Part shown: piece by piece, positions 34,675-42,794 of the stretch
Layout: every line of letters begins with the position of its first letter
How positions within the stretch are numbered: the first letter of the stretch is position 1
NCBI RefSeq assembly: GCF_004102025.1
Contig: NZ_CP025228.1
Span: 2,852,001 to 2,916,000, forward strand
DNA: 64,000 nucleotides
Source: Actinomyces qiguomingii
GTDB taxonomy: Bacteria > Actinomycetota > Actinomycetes > Actinomycetales > Actinomycetaceae
Direction: 5' to 3'
Position numbers and translations under genes: made by a program
Notes under the pieces: generated by a model
The model's database searches: none
The model's input: only the letters and a program-made list of their open reading frames with translations
What the model was told of the DNA's origin: nothing

Positions 34675-35976
34675 ATGACGCTCACCGAGCCACAGCCCGC
34701 CGCCGGATCCGAGCCCGTCTTCTCCCCCGCACTTAGCCCGCAGGAGGGAGTCGAGGCCGCCACCACCCTGTTCCGTGACTGTTTCGGCGCCGCGCCCGAC
34801 GGCGTGTGGTACGCGCCCGGACGTGTCAATGTCATTGGCGAACACACCGATTACAACGGCGGCCTGGCCCTGCCCATCGCTCTGCCGCACCGCGCCCACC
34901 TGGCGCTGCGCCGCCGCGAGGACCGCACCATCCGCTTGGTGTCCCCGCAGACGCGCGAAAGTATCGACGTGCTCGATCTGGACGCCATCGGCCCGAAGGG
35001 CACACCCGGCGAGGTCCGGCACTGGAACGCCTACGTGGCGGGTGTGGCCTGGGCACTGGAACGCGATGGCCTAGGGCCTCTCAGTGGTTTCGACGCCGCC
35101 CTGTATTCGTGCGTGCCGCTGGGTGGCGGCCTGTCCTCCTCCGCCGCCCTGGAGTGCGCCACCGCCGTCGCCCTGAATGATGTCTGCTCCCTGGGCCTGG
35201 CAGGAACAGCACAAGAGCCCGACGACGCCGGCCGGGCCCGTTTGGTCAACTCCTGCATCCGTGCCGAGAACGAGATGGCGGGTGCCCCCACGGGCGGCAT
35301 GGACCAGTCCGCCTCCATGCGCTGCCGCGCCGGACACGCTCTAGAGTTGGACTGCCGTGACGGCTCGGTGACGCATGTGCCATTCGACCTGGCGGCCGCC
35401 GGATTGACGCTGCTGGTGATCGACACCAAGGCGAAGCATTCCCTGGTGGACGGCCAGTACGGAGCGCGCCGCTCGGCCTGCGAGCGGGCCGCCGAAATCC
35501 TCGGAGTCGAGTTGTTGGCCGACATCACCGGAGGGGCGCTCGAAGACGCCCTGGGAAGGCTGCGCGAGAGCGGCGCAGCCGACGCCGAGGTCCTGGTGAC
35601 ACGCACCCGCCACGTTGTCTCCGAGATCGATCGGACCCGCGACCTGGTATCACTGTTGCAGGACGGCGCCCCGCTGGTCGGCGAGAGGCTCGCGCGGGCG
35701 GGGGCGCTTATGGACGCCAGCCATGAGTCACTGCGGGTGGACTACGAGGTCACCTGCCCCGAGCTGGATGTCGCCGTTGAGGCGGCCCGTGAGGCCGGCG
35801 CCCATGGCGCGCGCATGACCGGGGGCGGCTTCGGCGGCAGCGCCATCGCACTGGTGGACTCGGATGCCGTCGATACTGTGGCGCGCGCCGTCGTCGACGC
35901 CTATGCGGCCCACGGATTCGCCGCCCCGGCATTCCTAAACGCGGTGCCCTCCGCTCCGGCGGGCCGCCTGGCGTGA
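34675..35976 (+). CDS. galK: galactokinase
   Basis: A 433-residue GHMP kinase that phosphorylates galactose at C1. PGRVNVIGEHTDYNGG (residues 48-63) is the galactokinase signature with the sugar-binding Arg50, Glu55, His56 and Asp58. PLGGGLSSSAALE is the ATP-binding loop, and MTGGGFGGSAIAL is motif 3. It is not next to galT or galE, so the rest of the Leloir pathway lies elsewhere. Confidence 0.95.
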   Translation: MTLTEPQPAAGSEPVFSPALSPQEGVEAATTLFRDCFGAAPDGVWYAPGRVNVIGEHTDYNGGLALPIALPHRAHLALRRREDRTIRLVSPQTRESIDVLDLDAIGPKGTPGEVRHWNAYVAGVAWALERDGLGPLSGFDAALYSCVPLGGGLSSSAALECATAVALNDVCSLGLAGTAQEPDDAGRARLVNSCIRAENEMAGAPTGGMDQSASMRCRAGHALELDCRDGSVTHVPFDLAAAGLTLLVIDTKAKHSLVDGQYGARRSACERAAEILGVELLADITGGALEDALGRLRESGAADAEVLVTRTRHVVSEIDRTRDLVSLLQDGAPLVGERLARAGALMDASHESLRVDYEVTCPELDVAVEAAREAGAHGARMTGGGFGGSAIALVDSDAVDTVARAVVDAYAAHGFAAPAFLNAVPSAPAGRLA

Positions 35977-35999
35977 ACAACACCCGCGCGCTGCTCCGC

Positions 36000-36017
36000 C
36001 TCCTCCGCATGGAGGAG
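36000..36017 (+). terminator. candidate short hairpin after galK
   Basis: CTCCTCC and GGAGGAG pair perfectly around a GCAT loop, 24 bp after the galK stop codon. The T-run is lacking. Confidence 0.35.
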
Positions 36018-36201
36018 AACCCTGAGCGCCCGAGCTGAAGGAATCAGGATTTTCTCCTACCTGCGGATGAGTGTGTCGAGGTTCCTTCTGACATAGTCTC
36101 GTGACGTCTACAGGGTCTCGGCACCCACGCCTTGGCCCATCCCATAACCAGGCGGTCCCTGGCCGCCGCTCCCTCCCATGAGGGGCAACCGGAGGTGTGC
36201 C

Positions 36202-37257
36202 GTGAAGCGCTATGTCCTGCCCACCATCAAGATCCTGATAGCCGCCGTCATCGCCATCGCATTGGTCAAGATCGCCTTCTTCCCGGACTCCGGGGCAGGC
36301 ACGACGGCGGAGATTGAACCCGGCATCAACGCCGCCACCCAAACCACCGTGGTCGCCACCGGGGACATCTCCAACACCGTGGATGTCAAAGGGCAGATCG
36401 TCGAGGACGCCGCGGTGGAGGCGCAGGCCAATCTCAACGGCGTCGTCGATTCCTTCGCCGTCGGCAAGGGGGCGACAGTCACCCAGGGAGAGCCCCTGAT
36501 CTACCTCAAGCTGGTGGAGCCGCAGGAGCCGACGGTGAGCACCGATGAACAGGGCAATCCCGTTCAGACGCCCGTGCCCGACAAGGTCACCTGGTCAACC
36601 GTCTACGCCCCCTCCAGCGGCGTGGTCTCCTTCAACGTCATTGAGGCGCAGCAGACCAGCGTGGGCCAGGTTGTCGCCACCGTCGCTCCCGGCACGCACT
36701 CCGCCAAAGGAACCATTTCCGCCAATCAGCAGTATCGACTCACCAATGCCCCGTCCTCGGCCATCATCTCCGCCGAGGGAGGCCCGGCGCCGTTCGAGTG
36801 CACGGGTTTGAAGATCGGCACCCGGGAGAAGACGTCTACCACCACCAGTGAGAGCGGCCAGGTCACGACCACCACCGGTGACGGCACCAGCGTGGAGGTC
36901 CGTTGCGCGGTGCCCTCCGACCAGCAGGTATTCCCGGGCATGTCAGTCACCATCGGCGTGGACGGCGGCTCGGCCTCCGGAGCACTGGTGGTGCCCGTGA
37001 CCGCGGTGGAGGGATCCGTCACCAAGGGGAACGTCTGGGTGGTCACCGACCCCGCCGACCCGCAGGCCGCTGAGAAGCGGGAGGTCTCCCTGGGAATCAC
37101 TGACGGAACCAATATCCAAATCACCGAAGGACTGGCCGAGGGGGACGAGATCCTCCTGTTCGTCCCGAACAAGGACACGAAGCGTATGGGGGAGCCGAAC
37201 ACCTGCGAGCCCGACGGGTCGGCCTGCTACGACGAGAACGGCGAGGAGATCCTGTGA
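36202..37257 (+). CDS. HlyD/MacA-like adaptor of an ABC efflux system
   Basis: A 351-residue protein with one N-terminal membrane helix (VLPTIKILIAAVIAIALVKIAFF) and an extracytoplasmic part with a split biotinyl-lipoyl-like domain (VVDSFAVGKGATVTQGEPLIYLK and WSTVYAPSSGVVSFNVIEAQQTSVGQVVATV, with a hinge between) and C-terminal beta domains. GTG 36202 follows GGAGG at 6 nt; ATG 36178 lies upstream without a site. It is followed by the ATPase and permease genes with 4-bp overlaps, so the three form an exporter of unknown substrate. Confidence 0.85.
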   Translation: MKRYVLPTIKILIAAVIAIALVKIAFFPDSGAGTTAEIEPGINAATQTTVVATGDISNTVDVKGQIVEDAAVEAQANLNGVVDSFAVGKGATVTQGEPLIYLKLVEPQEPTVSTDEQGNPVQTPVPDKVTWSTVYAPSSGVVSFNVIEAQQTSVGQVVATVAPGTHSAKGTISANQQYRLTNAPSSAIISAEGGPAPFECTGLKIGTREKTSTTTSESGQVTTTTGDGTSVEVRCAVPSDQQVFPGMSVTIGVDGGSASGALVVPVTAVEGSVTKGNVWVVTDPADPQAAEKREVSLGITDGTNIQITEGLAEGDEILLFVPNKDTKRMGEPNTCEPDGSACYDENGEEIL

Positions 37258-38072
37258 ATCCCCTGCTGAGCATGCGGGGCATCGCCCGCACCTTCGAGGT
37301 GCCCGACTCCCCACCGCTGCACATACTCACCGACGTCAACCTCGATGTTAGGGCCGGCGACCACGTGGCCATAGTCGGCCGGTCCGGCACCGGCAAGTCC
37401 ACACTGCTTAACCTGATCGGTCTGATCGACCAGCCCACTGACGGCGCCTACACCGTGGACGGACGCGACACCCGCCGTCTGGGGGAGGCCAGGCGGGCTC
37501 ACCTGCGTGGACAGACCTTCAGCTACGTCTTCCAGTCCTTCAACCTCATCCCCGGCCTGTCCACCACGGAGAACGTGGCGGCACCGCTCCTGTACGACAC
37601 CGGCTCGGCCTTCTGGACCCGCACCCGACGCGCCGAGCAACTGCTGGCCTCCGTTGGTTTGGAGGACAAGATCGATGCCCCCATCGGGCGCCTGTCGGGC
37701 GGAGAACAGCAGCGCGTCGCCATCGCGCGCGCCCTGGCACGCCGTCCGAGGGTGATCCTCGCCGATGAGCCCACCGGGGCACTCGACGTCGACACCGGCA
37801 CGATGGTGATGGAGCTGTTGGAGAGCCAGTGTCGAGAGACCGGCGCCGCACTCATCATCATCACCCACGATCTGGCCGTGGCCGGTCGCGCCCGCACCCA
37901 GTATCGACTGGGTCAAGGTGTGCTGACACCGATCACGGTGCACCACGAGCGTATCGGGGGCCTGGACGAGTTCACTGAGGAGATCGCCGGCGCCGCACAG
38001 ACCTCTGCAGCGGGAGTGCCGGGACAGGCCCCGTCGGCAGGACGGCACACCATGCAGGAGGCTGCGTCATGA
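37254..38072 (+). CDS. MacB/LolD-type ABC transporter ATP-binding protein
   Basis: A 272-residue ATPase: GRSGTGKSTLLNLIG, the FQSFNLIPGLSTTENV Q-loop block typical of LolD/MacB, LSGGEQQRVAIARALA and VILADEPTGALD. A C-terminal extension of about 45 residues is not part of the ABC fold. It energises the FtsX-like permease encoded next. Confidence 0.94.
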   Translation: MNPLLSMRGIARTFEVPDSPPLHILTDVNLDVRAGDHVAIVGRSGTGKSTLLNLIGLIDQPTDGAYTVDGRDTRRLGEARRAHLRGQTFSYVFQSFNLIPGLSTTENVAAPLLYDTGSAFWTRTRRAEQLLASVGLEDKIDAPIGRLSGGEQQRVAIARALARRPRVILADEPTGALDVDTGTMVMELLESQCRETGAALIIITHDLAVAGRARTQYRLGQGVLTPITVHHERIGGLDEFTEEIAGAAQTSAAGVPGQAPSAGRHTMQEAAS

Positions 38073-39427
38073 TCCGCTTCTTGACGGGTTTTTTCGGCGC
38101 CCTGGTTGAGGCCTGGGCGCAGCTGCGCATCGGCAAACTGCGGGTCATGCTCTCCCTGGTGGGGGTCGGTGCGGCCGTGGCCGCCATGACCTTCGTCATC
38201 GCCCTGGGCGAGGTGACCAGTGCGATCATCGACCAGGAGATCGCGACCTTCGCAGGTCGCCCGGGTACCGTCAGGATCGAAGTCAATCCCACCGGCCGAG
38301 GGGTGGACGACGATTCAGTGGCGTCGGACGGCGCCAGTATCGGCGCTGACGGCGGTCTCGGCGCCGACGGCAGTTCCGGCGCGACCGAGGATGGCTCGCA
38401 GTCGGCACCGGAGATCGCCAATAAGATCGCCACGGCCGAGGCCAACCTGGTAGAGCGCTACGGGGCCAAGAGTTGGGCGACCAGCTACGATCAGCAGCTG
38501 CGCATCGCCTTCCCTGACGGCACGCGTAATGTGCAGGCCACCGTAGTCAGCGCCGGCTACGCCACGCTTCATAACACCCGTATGGGGCAGGGACGCTGGT
38601 TCTCCGCCGACGACGAGGACGACCTGTCTCCGTCACTGGTAGTCTCACAGGGCATGTTGGAACAGTTGGGCCACACGACCCTGGACGGCCCTATCACGGT
38701 GCACTCCTACTCTCCCGCGCAGACGACTTACACGATAGTCGGTGTGCTCAAGCCTGATGACCTTACCTGGTGCGAGGGAGTCCCCGAGTATGCGCAGGAC
38801 TGCACACAAACAGTCAGGGCCTACGCGCTACGCGTTCCGCACGAGCAATGGCTTACCAACGAGGCTCGCGCCTCCCTGCCAGCTCCGGTGCTGGAGATCT
38901 GGGCGGGGCAGGAGCAGGAGCAGCAGGTGATAAACCTCGCTAAGCACGATCTGGACGCCCAATTCGGGGCGGGATCCACTTTTGCGACCTCCAACTCGGC
39001 ACAGACCCAGGGAATCAATACCTCCAGTTTCACCCAGTCGGTGACCATCGCGGGTGTGTTGGTCATGGTTCTGGGAGCGCTGAGCCTGATCAACATCTCC
39101 ATGGTGACGGTACGCCAGCGCATTCACGAGATCGGGGTACGCCGCTCCTTCGGGGCTACCAGCCGACGTATCTTCTTCTCCATCATGCTGGAGTCGGTGG
39201 TGGCTACCGTGGTCGCCGGCGTCATCGGTATCGGGATCGCAATCGTGGGCATGCGCATTGCGCCACTGGGTGCAATGCTGGGAGTGGCGGTGGAGACACT
39301 GCCGCCGTTCCCCATGTCTGCGGCCCTGATCGGCTTAATCGCCGCCACTGCGGTGGGCGCGCTGTCCGGGATCATTCCGGCCCTGGTGGCGGTACGTATC
39401 AAGCCGATCGACGCGATCCGCTACTGA
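38069..39427 (+). CDS. MacB/FtsX-family ABC transporter permease
   Basis: A 452-residue permease: one N-terminal membrane helix, a large extracytoplasmic MacB-like domain with a long Ser/Gly/Asp-rich loop (about 38300-38400), then three C-terminal membrane helices. VRQRIHEIGVRRSFGATSRRIFF between helices 2 and 3 is the family coupling block. Systems of this kind work by moving an outside domain rather than by a translocation pore. Substrate unknown. Confidence 0.92.
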   Translation: MIRFLTGFFGALVEAWAQLRIGKLRVMLSLVGVGAAVAAMTFVIALGEVTSAIIDQEIATFAGRPGTVRIEVNPTGRGVDDDSVASDGASIGADGGLGADGSSGATEDGSQSAPEIANKIATAEANLVERYGAKSWATSYDQQLRIAFPDGTRNVQATVVSAGYATLHNTRMGQGRWFSADDEDDLSPSLVVSQGMLEQLGHTTLDGPITVHSYSPAQTTYTIVGVLKPDDLTWCEGVPEYAQDCTQTVRAYALRVPHEQWLTNEARASLPAPVLEIWAGQEQEQQVINLAKHDLDAQFGAGSTFATSNSAQTQGINTSSFTQSVTIAGVLVMVLGALSLINISMVTVRQRIHEIGVRRSFGATSRRIFFSIMLESVVATVVAGVIGIGIAIVGMRIAPLGAMLGVAVETLPPFPMSAALIGLIAATAVGALSGIIPALVAVRIKPIDAIRY

Positions 39428-39436
39428 CCACCGGCT

Positions 39437-39859
39437 TCAGTTGCCCATCACGAAGGCGCGGTGCCGCAGGCTGCCGGACTTCATGTCCGTGACGCGCACG
39501 GAGGCCACGTTCGCCCAACGCGGGCCGTGATACAGCCAGGCGATCAACCGGGCCACGTCTTCGGGCGGGCCCTGCGCCAGCACCTCCACATCGCCGTCGT
39601 CAAGGTTGCGCACCTCCCCGACCAGTCCTAGCCGTTCTCCCTCCTCCATGCAGGACCAGCGGAAGCCGACGCCCTGCACGCGTCCGGAGACAATGGCATG
39701 GATGGTACGCCGCTGCTCGGCACCGGGGACGCTGGAAGCTCCGGCACCTGTGGAGTCACCCGGGGCGCTGTTGCCGGCATCGGCGGCGTCGCCTGCCATG
39801 TCAACGGACTCGGGCTTGCTCGCCGGGCGACGGAAGACATCGAAGAACCTGCGCTGCAT
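39437..39859 (-). CDS. acyP: acylphosphatase with N-terminal extension
   Basis: A 140-residue protein. The last 90 residues are a complete acylphosphatase domain: SGRVQGVGFRW holds catalytic Arg67, and VRNLDDGDVEV holds Asn85. The first 48 residues are low complexity (Ala, Gly, Ser, Asp) and unusual for the family, whose members are normally 90-100 residues. A GACAAT hexamer 6 nt before ATG 39859 supports the long start. Confidence 0.85.
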   Translation of the reverse strand: MQRRFFDVFRRPASKPESVDMAGDAADAGNSAPGDSTGAGASSVPGAEQRRTIHAIVSGRVQGVGFRWSCMEEGERLGLVGEVRNLDDGDVEVLAQGPPEDVARLIAWLYHGPRWANVASVRVTDMKSGSLRHRAFVMGN

Positions 39860-39999
39860 GCCGCTATTGTCGCAGGAAAAACGGCCTCATCACAGTGCCC
39901 GCAACCACCGGGAACGGTCGATACGACTGCTTCTACATCCGCTGACCGGCTCTTACCGGCACGCGCAGGCTGTAGTTCCCGACCATGCCCAGGCCCACG

Positions 40000-40005
40000 T
40001 ACACT
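40000..40005 (+). promoter_or_regulatory. candidate -10 box (TACACT) upstream of exonuclease III gene
   Basis: TACACT ends 8 nt before the ATG at 40014, slightly further than in the other leaderless candidates. No Shine-Dalgarno sequence is present. Confidence 0.35.
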
Positions 40006-40013
40006 CGGGCGTT

Positions 40014-40886
40014 ATGCGCGTCGCCTCCATCAATGTCAACGGCATCCGTGCCGCCGCCCGCAAGAACATGGCCGCCTGGCTGGAAACCTGTGCCCCTGAT
40101 GTCCTCCTGCTGCAAGAGGTGCGTGCAGATGAAGCGACGGCAGCGGCGCTACTGCCTGGGTATGAGTCGGTGATCTGGCCATGTCGGGTCAAGGGCAGGG
40201 CCGGAGTCGCCGTCGCAGTGCGTCAGGGGGCGCCGGTGGAGATTGGCGCGGTGCGCCGCGGGGTCAGCGGGCCGGGGAGTGAGGAGCCGGATGTGGACTC
40301 CGGCCGCTGGTTGGAGGTGGAGCTGACGACGTCCTCGGAGTCGAGCGACGCCGAGCCGGCCGAATCCGGTCCGAACGCGACGACGGCATCCACGTTCACG
40401 GTGGTGTCCGCCTACTTCCATTCCGGCCAGGTCGGGACAATCAAGATGGATCAGAAGTACGCCCACCTGGATCTGGTGGACCTGCGCATGGCATCACTGC
40501 TTTCGGCCGCCGCTGCGGGCGGGCCACAGGTACTTGTAGCCGGTGACCTCAATATCGTGCGCTCCGAGCAGGACATCAAGAACTGGCGCCCCAACCACAA
40601 CAAGTCAGCGGGCGTGCTGGATGAGGAGATCGCCTATCTGGAGCGCTGGTTCGGGGCCGGCTGGGTGGACGTGGCCCGCAGCCTCGCGCCCGACGCGGAG
40701 GGGCCGTACACCTGGTGGTCGCAGCGCGGCAAGGCCTTCGACAACGACGCCGGTTGGCGTATCGACTACCAGGTGGTCACGCCGCAACTGGCCGAGCGGG
40801 CCAGCTCCTTCACCGTGGACCGGGCGCCCAGCTACGCCGAACGCTGGTCGGATCACGCCCCGCTGGTGGTCGACTACGACCTCTGA
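40014..40886 (+). CDS. xth: exodeoxyribonuclease III / AP endonuclease
   Basis: A 290-residue EEP-fold nuclease. Conserved blocks: SINVNGIRAA, LLLQEVRAD with metal Glu, VAGDLNIVRSEQDIKNW, AGWRIDYQVV and SDHAPLVVDYDL with catalytic His. It incises DNA at abasic sites and degrades 3' ends. An Asp/Glu/Ser-rich insert (about 40290-40390) is longer than in E. coli XthA. ATG 40014 begins the fold; open frame upstream is antisense to the acylphosphatase gene. Confidence 0.93.
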   Translation: MRVASINVNGIRAAARKNMAAWLETCAPDVLLLQEVRADEATAAALLPGYESVIWPCRVKGRAGVAVAVRQGAPVEIGAVRRGVSGPGSEEPDVDSGRWLEVELTTSSESSDAEPAESGPNATTASTFTVVSAYFHSGQVGTIKMDQKYAHLDLVDLRMASLLSAAAAGGPQVLVAGDLNIVRSEQDIKNWRPNHNKSAGVLDEEIAYLERWFGAGWVDVARSLAPDAEGPYTWWSQRGKAFDNDAGWRIDYQVVTPQLAERASSFTVDRAPSYAERWSDHAPLVVDYDL

Positions 40887-41030
40887 GGCGATCCCTCCGA
40901 CGCCAGGAGCCCCTCGGCGTACCCGAGCGAGTTGAGTAGGTAGTGGGCACAGCCCTGTCTATCGATATGCGTATCGGCCCCGTGGGACTCTCGTGCCTGC
41001 CTCATCGCCGCGCCAGTGCGGCGGCCCGCC

Positions 41031-41194
41031 GACGGTTCGCCAGGTAGCACCCACGATTCGTCACCAGCGACGACGGTTCGCCAGGTAGCACCCACGATTC
41101 GTCACCAGCGACGACGGTTCGTCAGGTAGCACCCACGATTCGTCACCAGCGACGACGGTTCGTCAGGTAGCACCCACGATTCGTCATGAACCGC
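41031..41194. repeat. four tandem 41-bp repeats
   Basis: Units start at 41031, 41072, 41113 and 41154, each beginning GACGGTTCG(C/T)CAGG and containing CACCCACGATTCGTCA. Units 1 and 2 are identical, unit 3 differs at one base, and unit 4 diverges in its last 8 bases. They lie in the 573-bp gap between the exonuclease and DUF559 genes, in which no gene was recognised. Confidence 0.9.
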
Positions 41195-41286
41195 GACGGT
41201 TCGCGGGATAGAAGCACGAACCGTCGCAAGAAGCAGCGAACCGTTGACGCTAAGTAGCGAACCGTCACAGGAACTAACGAACCGCC
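41151..41286. repeat. 136-bp direct repeat, copy 1 (flanks DUF559 gene)
   Basis: Matches 42659-42794 at 134 of 136 positions (differences at 41213 and 41285). It contains GGTTCG motifs pointing one way, then four CGAACC motifs pointing back, including a perfect 11-bp stem GCGACGGTTCG/CGAACCGTCGC at 41193-41227. Confidence 0.92.
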
Positions 41287-41309
41287 GACTGTACCGGCGT
41301 CGTCGTAGT

Positions 41310-41397
41310 CACCGTTTCTGGCGCGAGCGACGGCGCGAGGGAGCGGAGGGTGATGCCGTCGGCGGCGAGCCACCGTTTCTGGCGCGAGCGACGGCGC
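41310..41397. repeat. pair of 27-bp direct repeats downstream of DUF559 gene
   Basis: CACCGTTTCTGGCGCGAGCG followed by ACGGCGC occurs at 41310-41336 and 41371-41397, 61 bp apart. The DUF559 gene stop codon is 63 bp beyond. Nothing else was recognised between these copies. Confidence 0.85.
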
Positions 41398-41459
41398 TTC
41401 ACGGCTGCACACCCATACCGTCACCTGGATCGCCGCCGCGCGCCCGGCAAACAGTATCC

Positions 41460-42533
41460 TCAGGGAAGTGGACTGAGCGCATTCATCCAAGCCCGAGGCT
41501 GCAACGCCCATGCAGTGTCCTGGGGAATCGCGTCGAGCACCTCGCGGATCACCGCGTCGGGATCGCGCAGCGCCGGCGTCTTGAAACGCACTACACGCCA
41601 ACCGGCCCGCTTGAGCCGATCCTGTCGAATCCCCTCCTGGAACACCACGTCATCACCCGCGTACTTCAGTGCACCATCGAACTCGACGTCAAGCATGATG
41701 TCCGGCCAGGACAAGTCCAGGAAGTACTCATTGTTCTCGGCAACGACCCGGTACTGGAGTTCCGGTTGCGGTAGCCCGGCCGCCAGGAGAATCCGGCGCA
41801 GCTCGCTCTCACCTGGCGACTCCGCCCAGGGAGACAGCAATTCTAGTAAACCGCGGGCTCGGCCGGTCCCGTTGCGGTGGCGGTACGAATCTATCCGTGC
41901 CTCGACATCGGCAACCAATTCCTGCCACCGCATGTTGGCCTCCCGACTCCGCCAGTGGTCGGGGTGGCAGTGCACTCTCAGCATTGAGTCACCCGCCACC
42001 AGCGCGTCTGCAGGCGGCAGGTCGAGCAGGCAGTCGGTCAGCGTGCGTGCGAGAGAAGTAACCGGCACACCATTGATGGTGACAATGTCATTCGGCCCCA
42101 AGTCTTCGCGATAGTGACGCCGTAGCGCCACCGGGCGCCCCAGCCGCTCTGCGCGGTCCAACGGGATTCGACCGCTGGCGGGAGCCCGCCTCGCGAGCGT
42201 CCCACCGTAGATCACCTGCGGGAGGGCAACCACGCCCCGGCCCGGCCGATAGGGACAGAAGACGTCAATATCTGGCTCAGATCGGCGGATCGACCCACCG
42301 TGCATGATGACGGCAGTCTCGTAGGCGATCGCAGTGATCCTTTTACTCGCGCGGACTGCCGCGAATGCCCTGGCAATCGTCACTTCACGTTTCTGGGCCC
42401 AGTGCGCGGCAGGAGCCTGTGGCAGCAGTGCCATCCCACGCATTAGCGGGATAGCGGAAGCGAGCGTCTTACTGCCATATCCGGTCGTTGCGATGACAGT
42501 CGGTAGCGCGGCGGTGGAGGCATGCTTGGTCAT
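41460..42533 (-). CDS. AbiEi-like/DUF559 nuclease-domain protein
   Basis: A 357-residue protein. The N-terminal half (AIAYETAVIMHGG, RIPLDRAERLGRPVALRRHY, VTSLARTLTDCLL) resembles the C-terminal domain of AbiEi-type antitoxin relatives. The last 110 residues are DUF559, a very-short-patch-repair-like PD-(D/E)xK fold: DIMLDVEFDGALKYAG holds the D...ExDG..K catalytic set, then RQDRLKRAGWRVVRF. It may cut DNA or be a stress/defence protein; no partner toxin gene is adjacent. It is bounded by 136-bp direct repeats. No clear ribosome binding site precedes ATG 42533. Confidence 0.68.
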   Translation of the reverse strand: MTKHASTAALPTVIATTGYGSKTLASAIPLMRGMALLPQAPAAHWAQKREVTIARAFAAVRASKRITAIAYETAVIMHGGSIRRSEPDIDVFCPYRPGRGVVALPQVIYGGTLARRAPASGRIPLDRAERLGRPVALRRHYREDLGPNDIVTINGVPVTSLARTLTDCLLDLPPADALVAGDSMLRVHCHPDHWRSREANMRWQELVADVEARIDSYRHRNGTGRARGLLELLSPWAESPGESELRRILLAAGLPQPELQYRVVAENNEYFLDLSWPDIMLDVEFDGALKYAGDDVVFQEGIRQDRLKRAGWRVVRFKTPALRDPDAVIREVLDAIPQDTAWALQPRAWMNALSPLP

Positions 42534-42658
42534 GCGCCCAGCTTGAGAGACAACACGGGACCTTGCATCCGGCCCTGTGAATGGCTGTCGGCAGGGGGTG
42601 CACGAAACGCCCCTGTGAACTCCGGCAACTGACGGCAGGTTGACGGTTCATCACCTAC

Positions 42659-42794
42659 GACGACGGTTCGTCAGGTAGCACCCACGATTCGTCATGAACC
42701 GCGACGGTTCGCGGGATAGACGCACGAACCGTCGCAAGAAGCAGCGAACCGTTGACGCTAAGTAGCGAACCGTCACAGGAACTAACGAACCGTC
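42659..42794. repeat. 136-bp direct repeat, copy 2
   Basis: Same sequence and orientation as 41151-41286, ending exactly in the folD stop codon region (42793-42795). A shortened unit (GACGGTTCATCACCTACGAC) precedes it at 42641. The inverted-repeat stem is at 42701-42735. Confidence 0.92.

Noticed and set aside
41031..42794. Insertion sequence or composite transposon bounded by the 136-bp repeats.
   Set aside because: No transposase or integrase is encoded and no target-site duplication was evident; described only as a repeat-bounded cassette.
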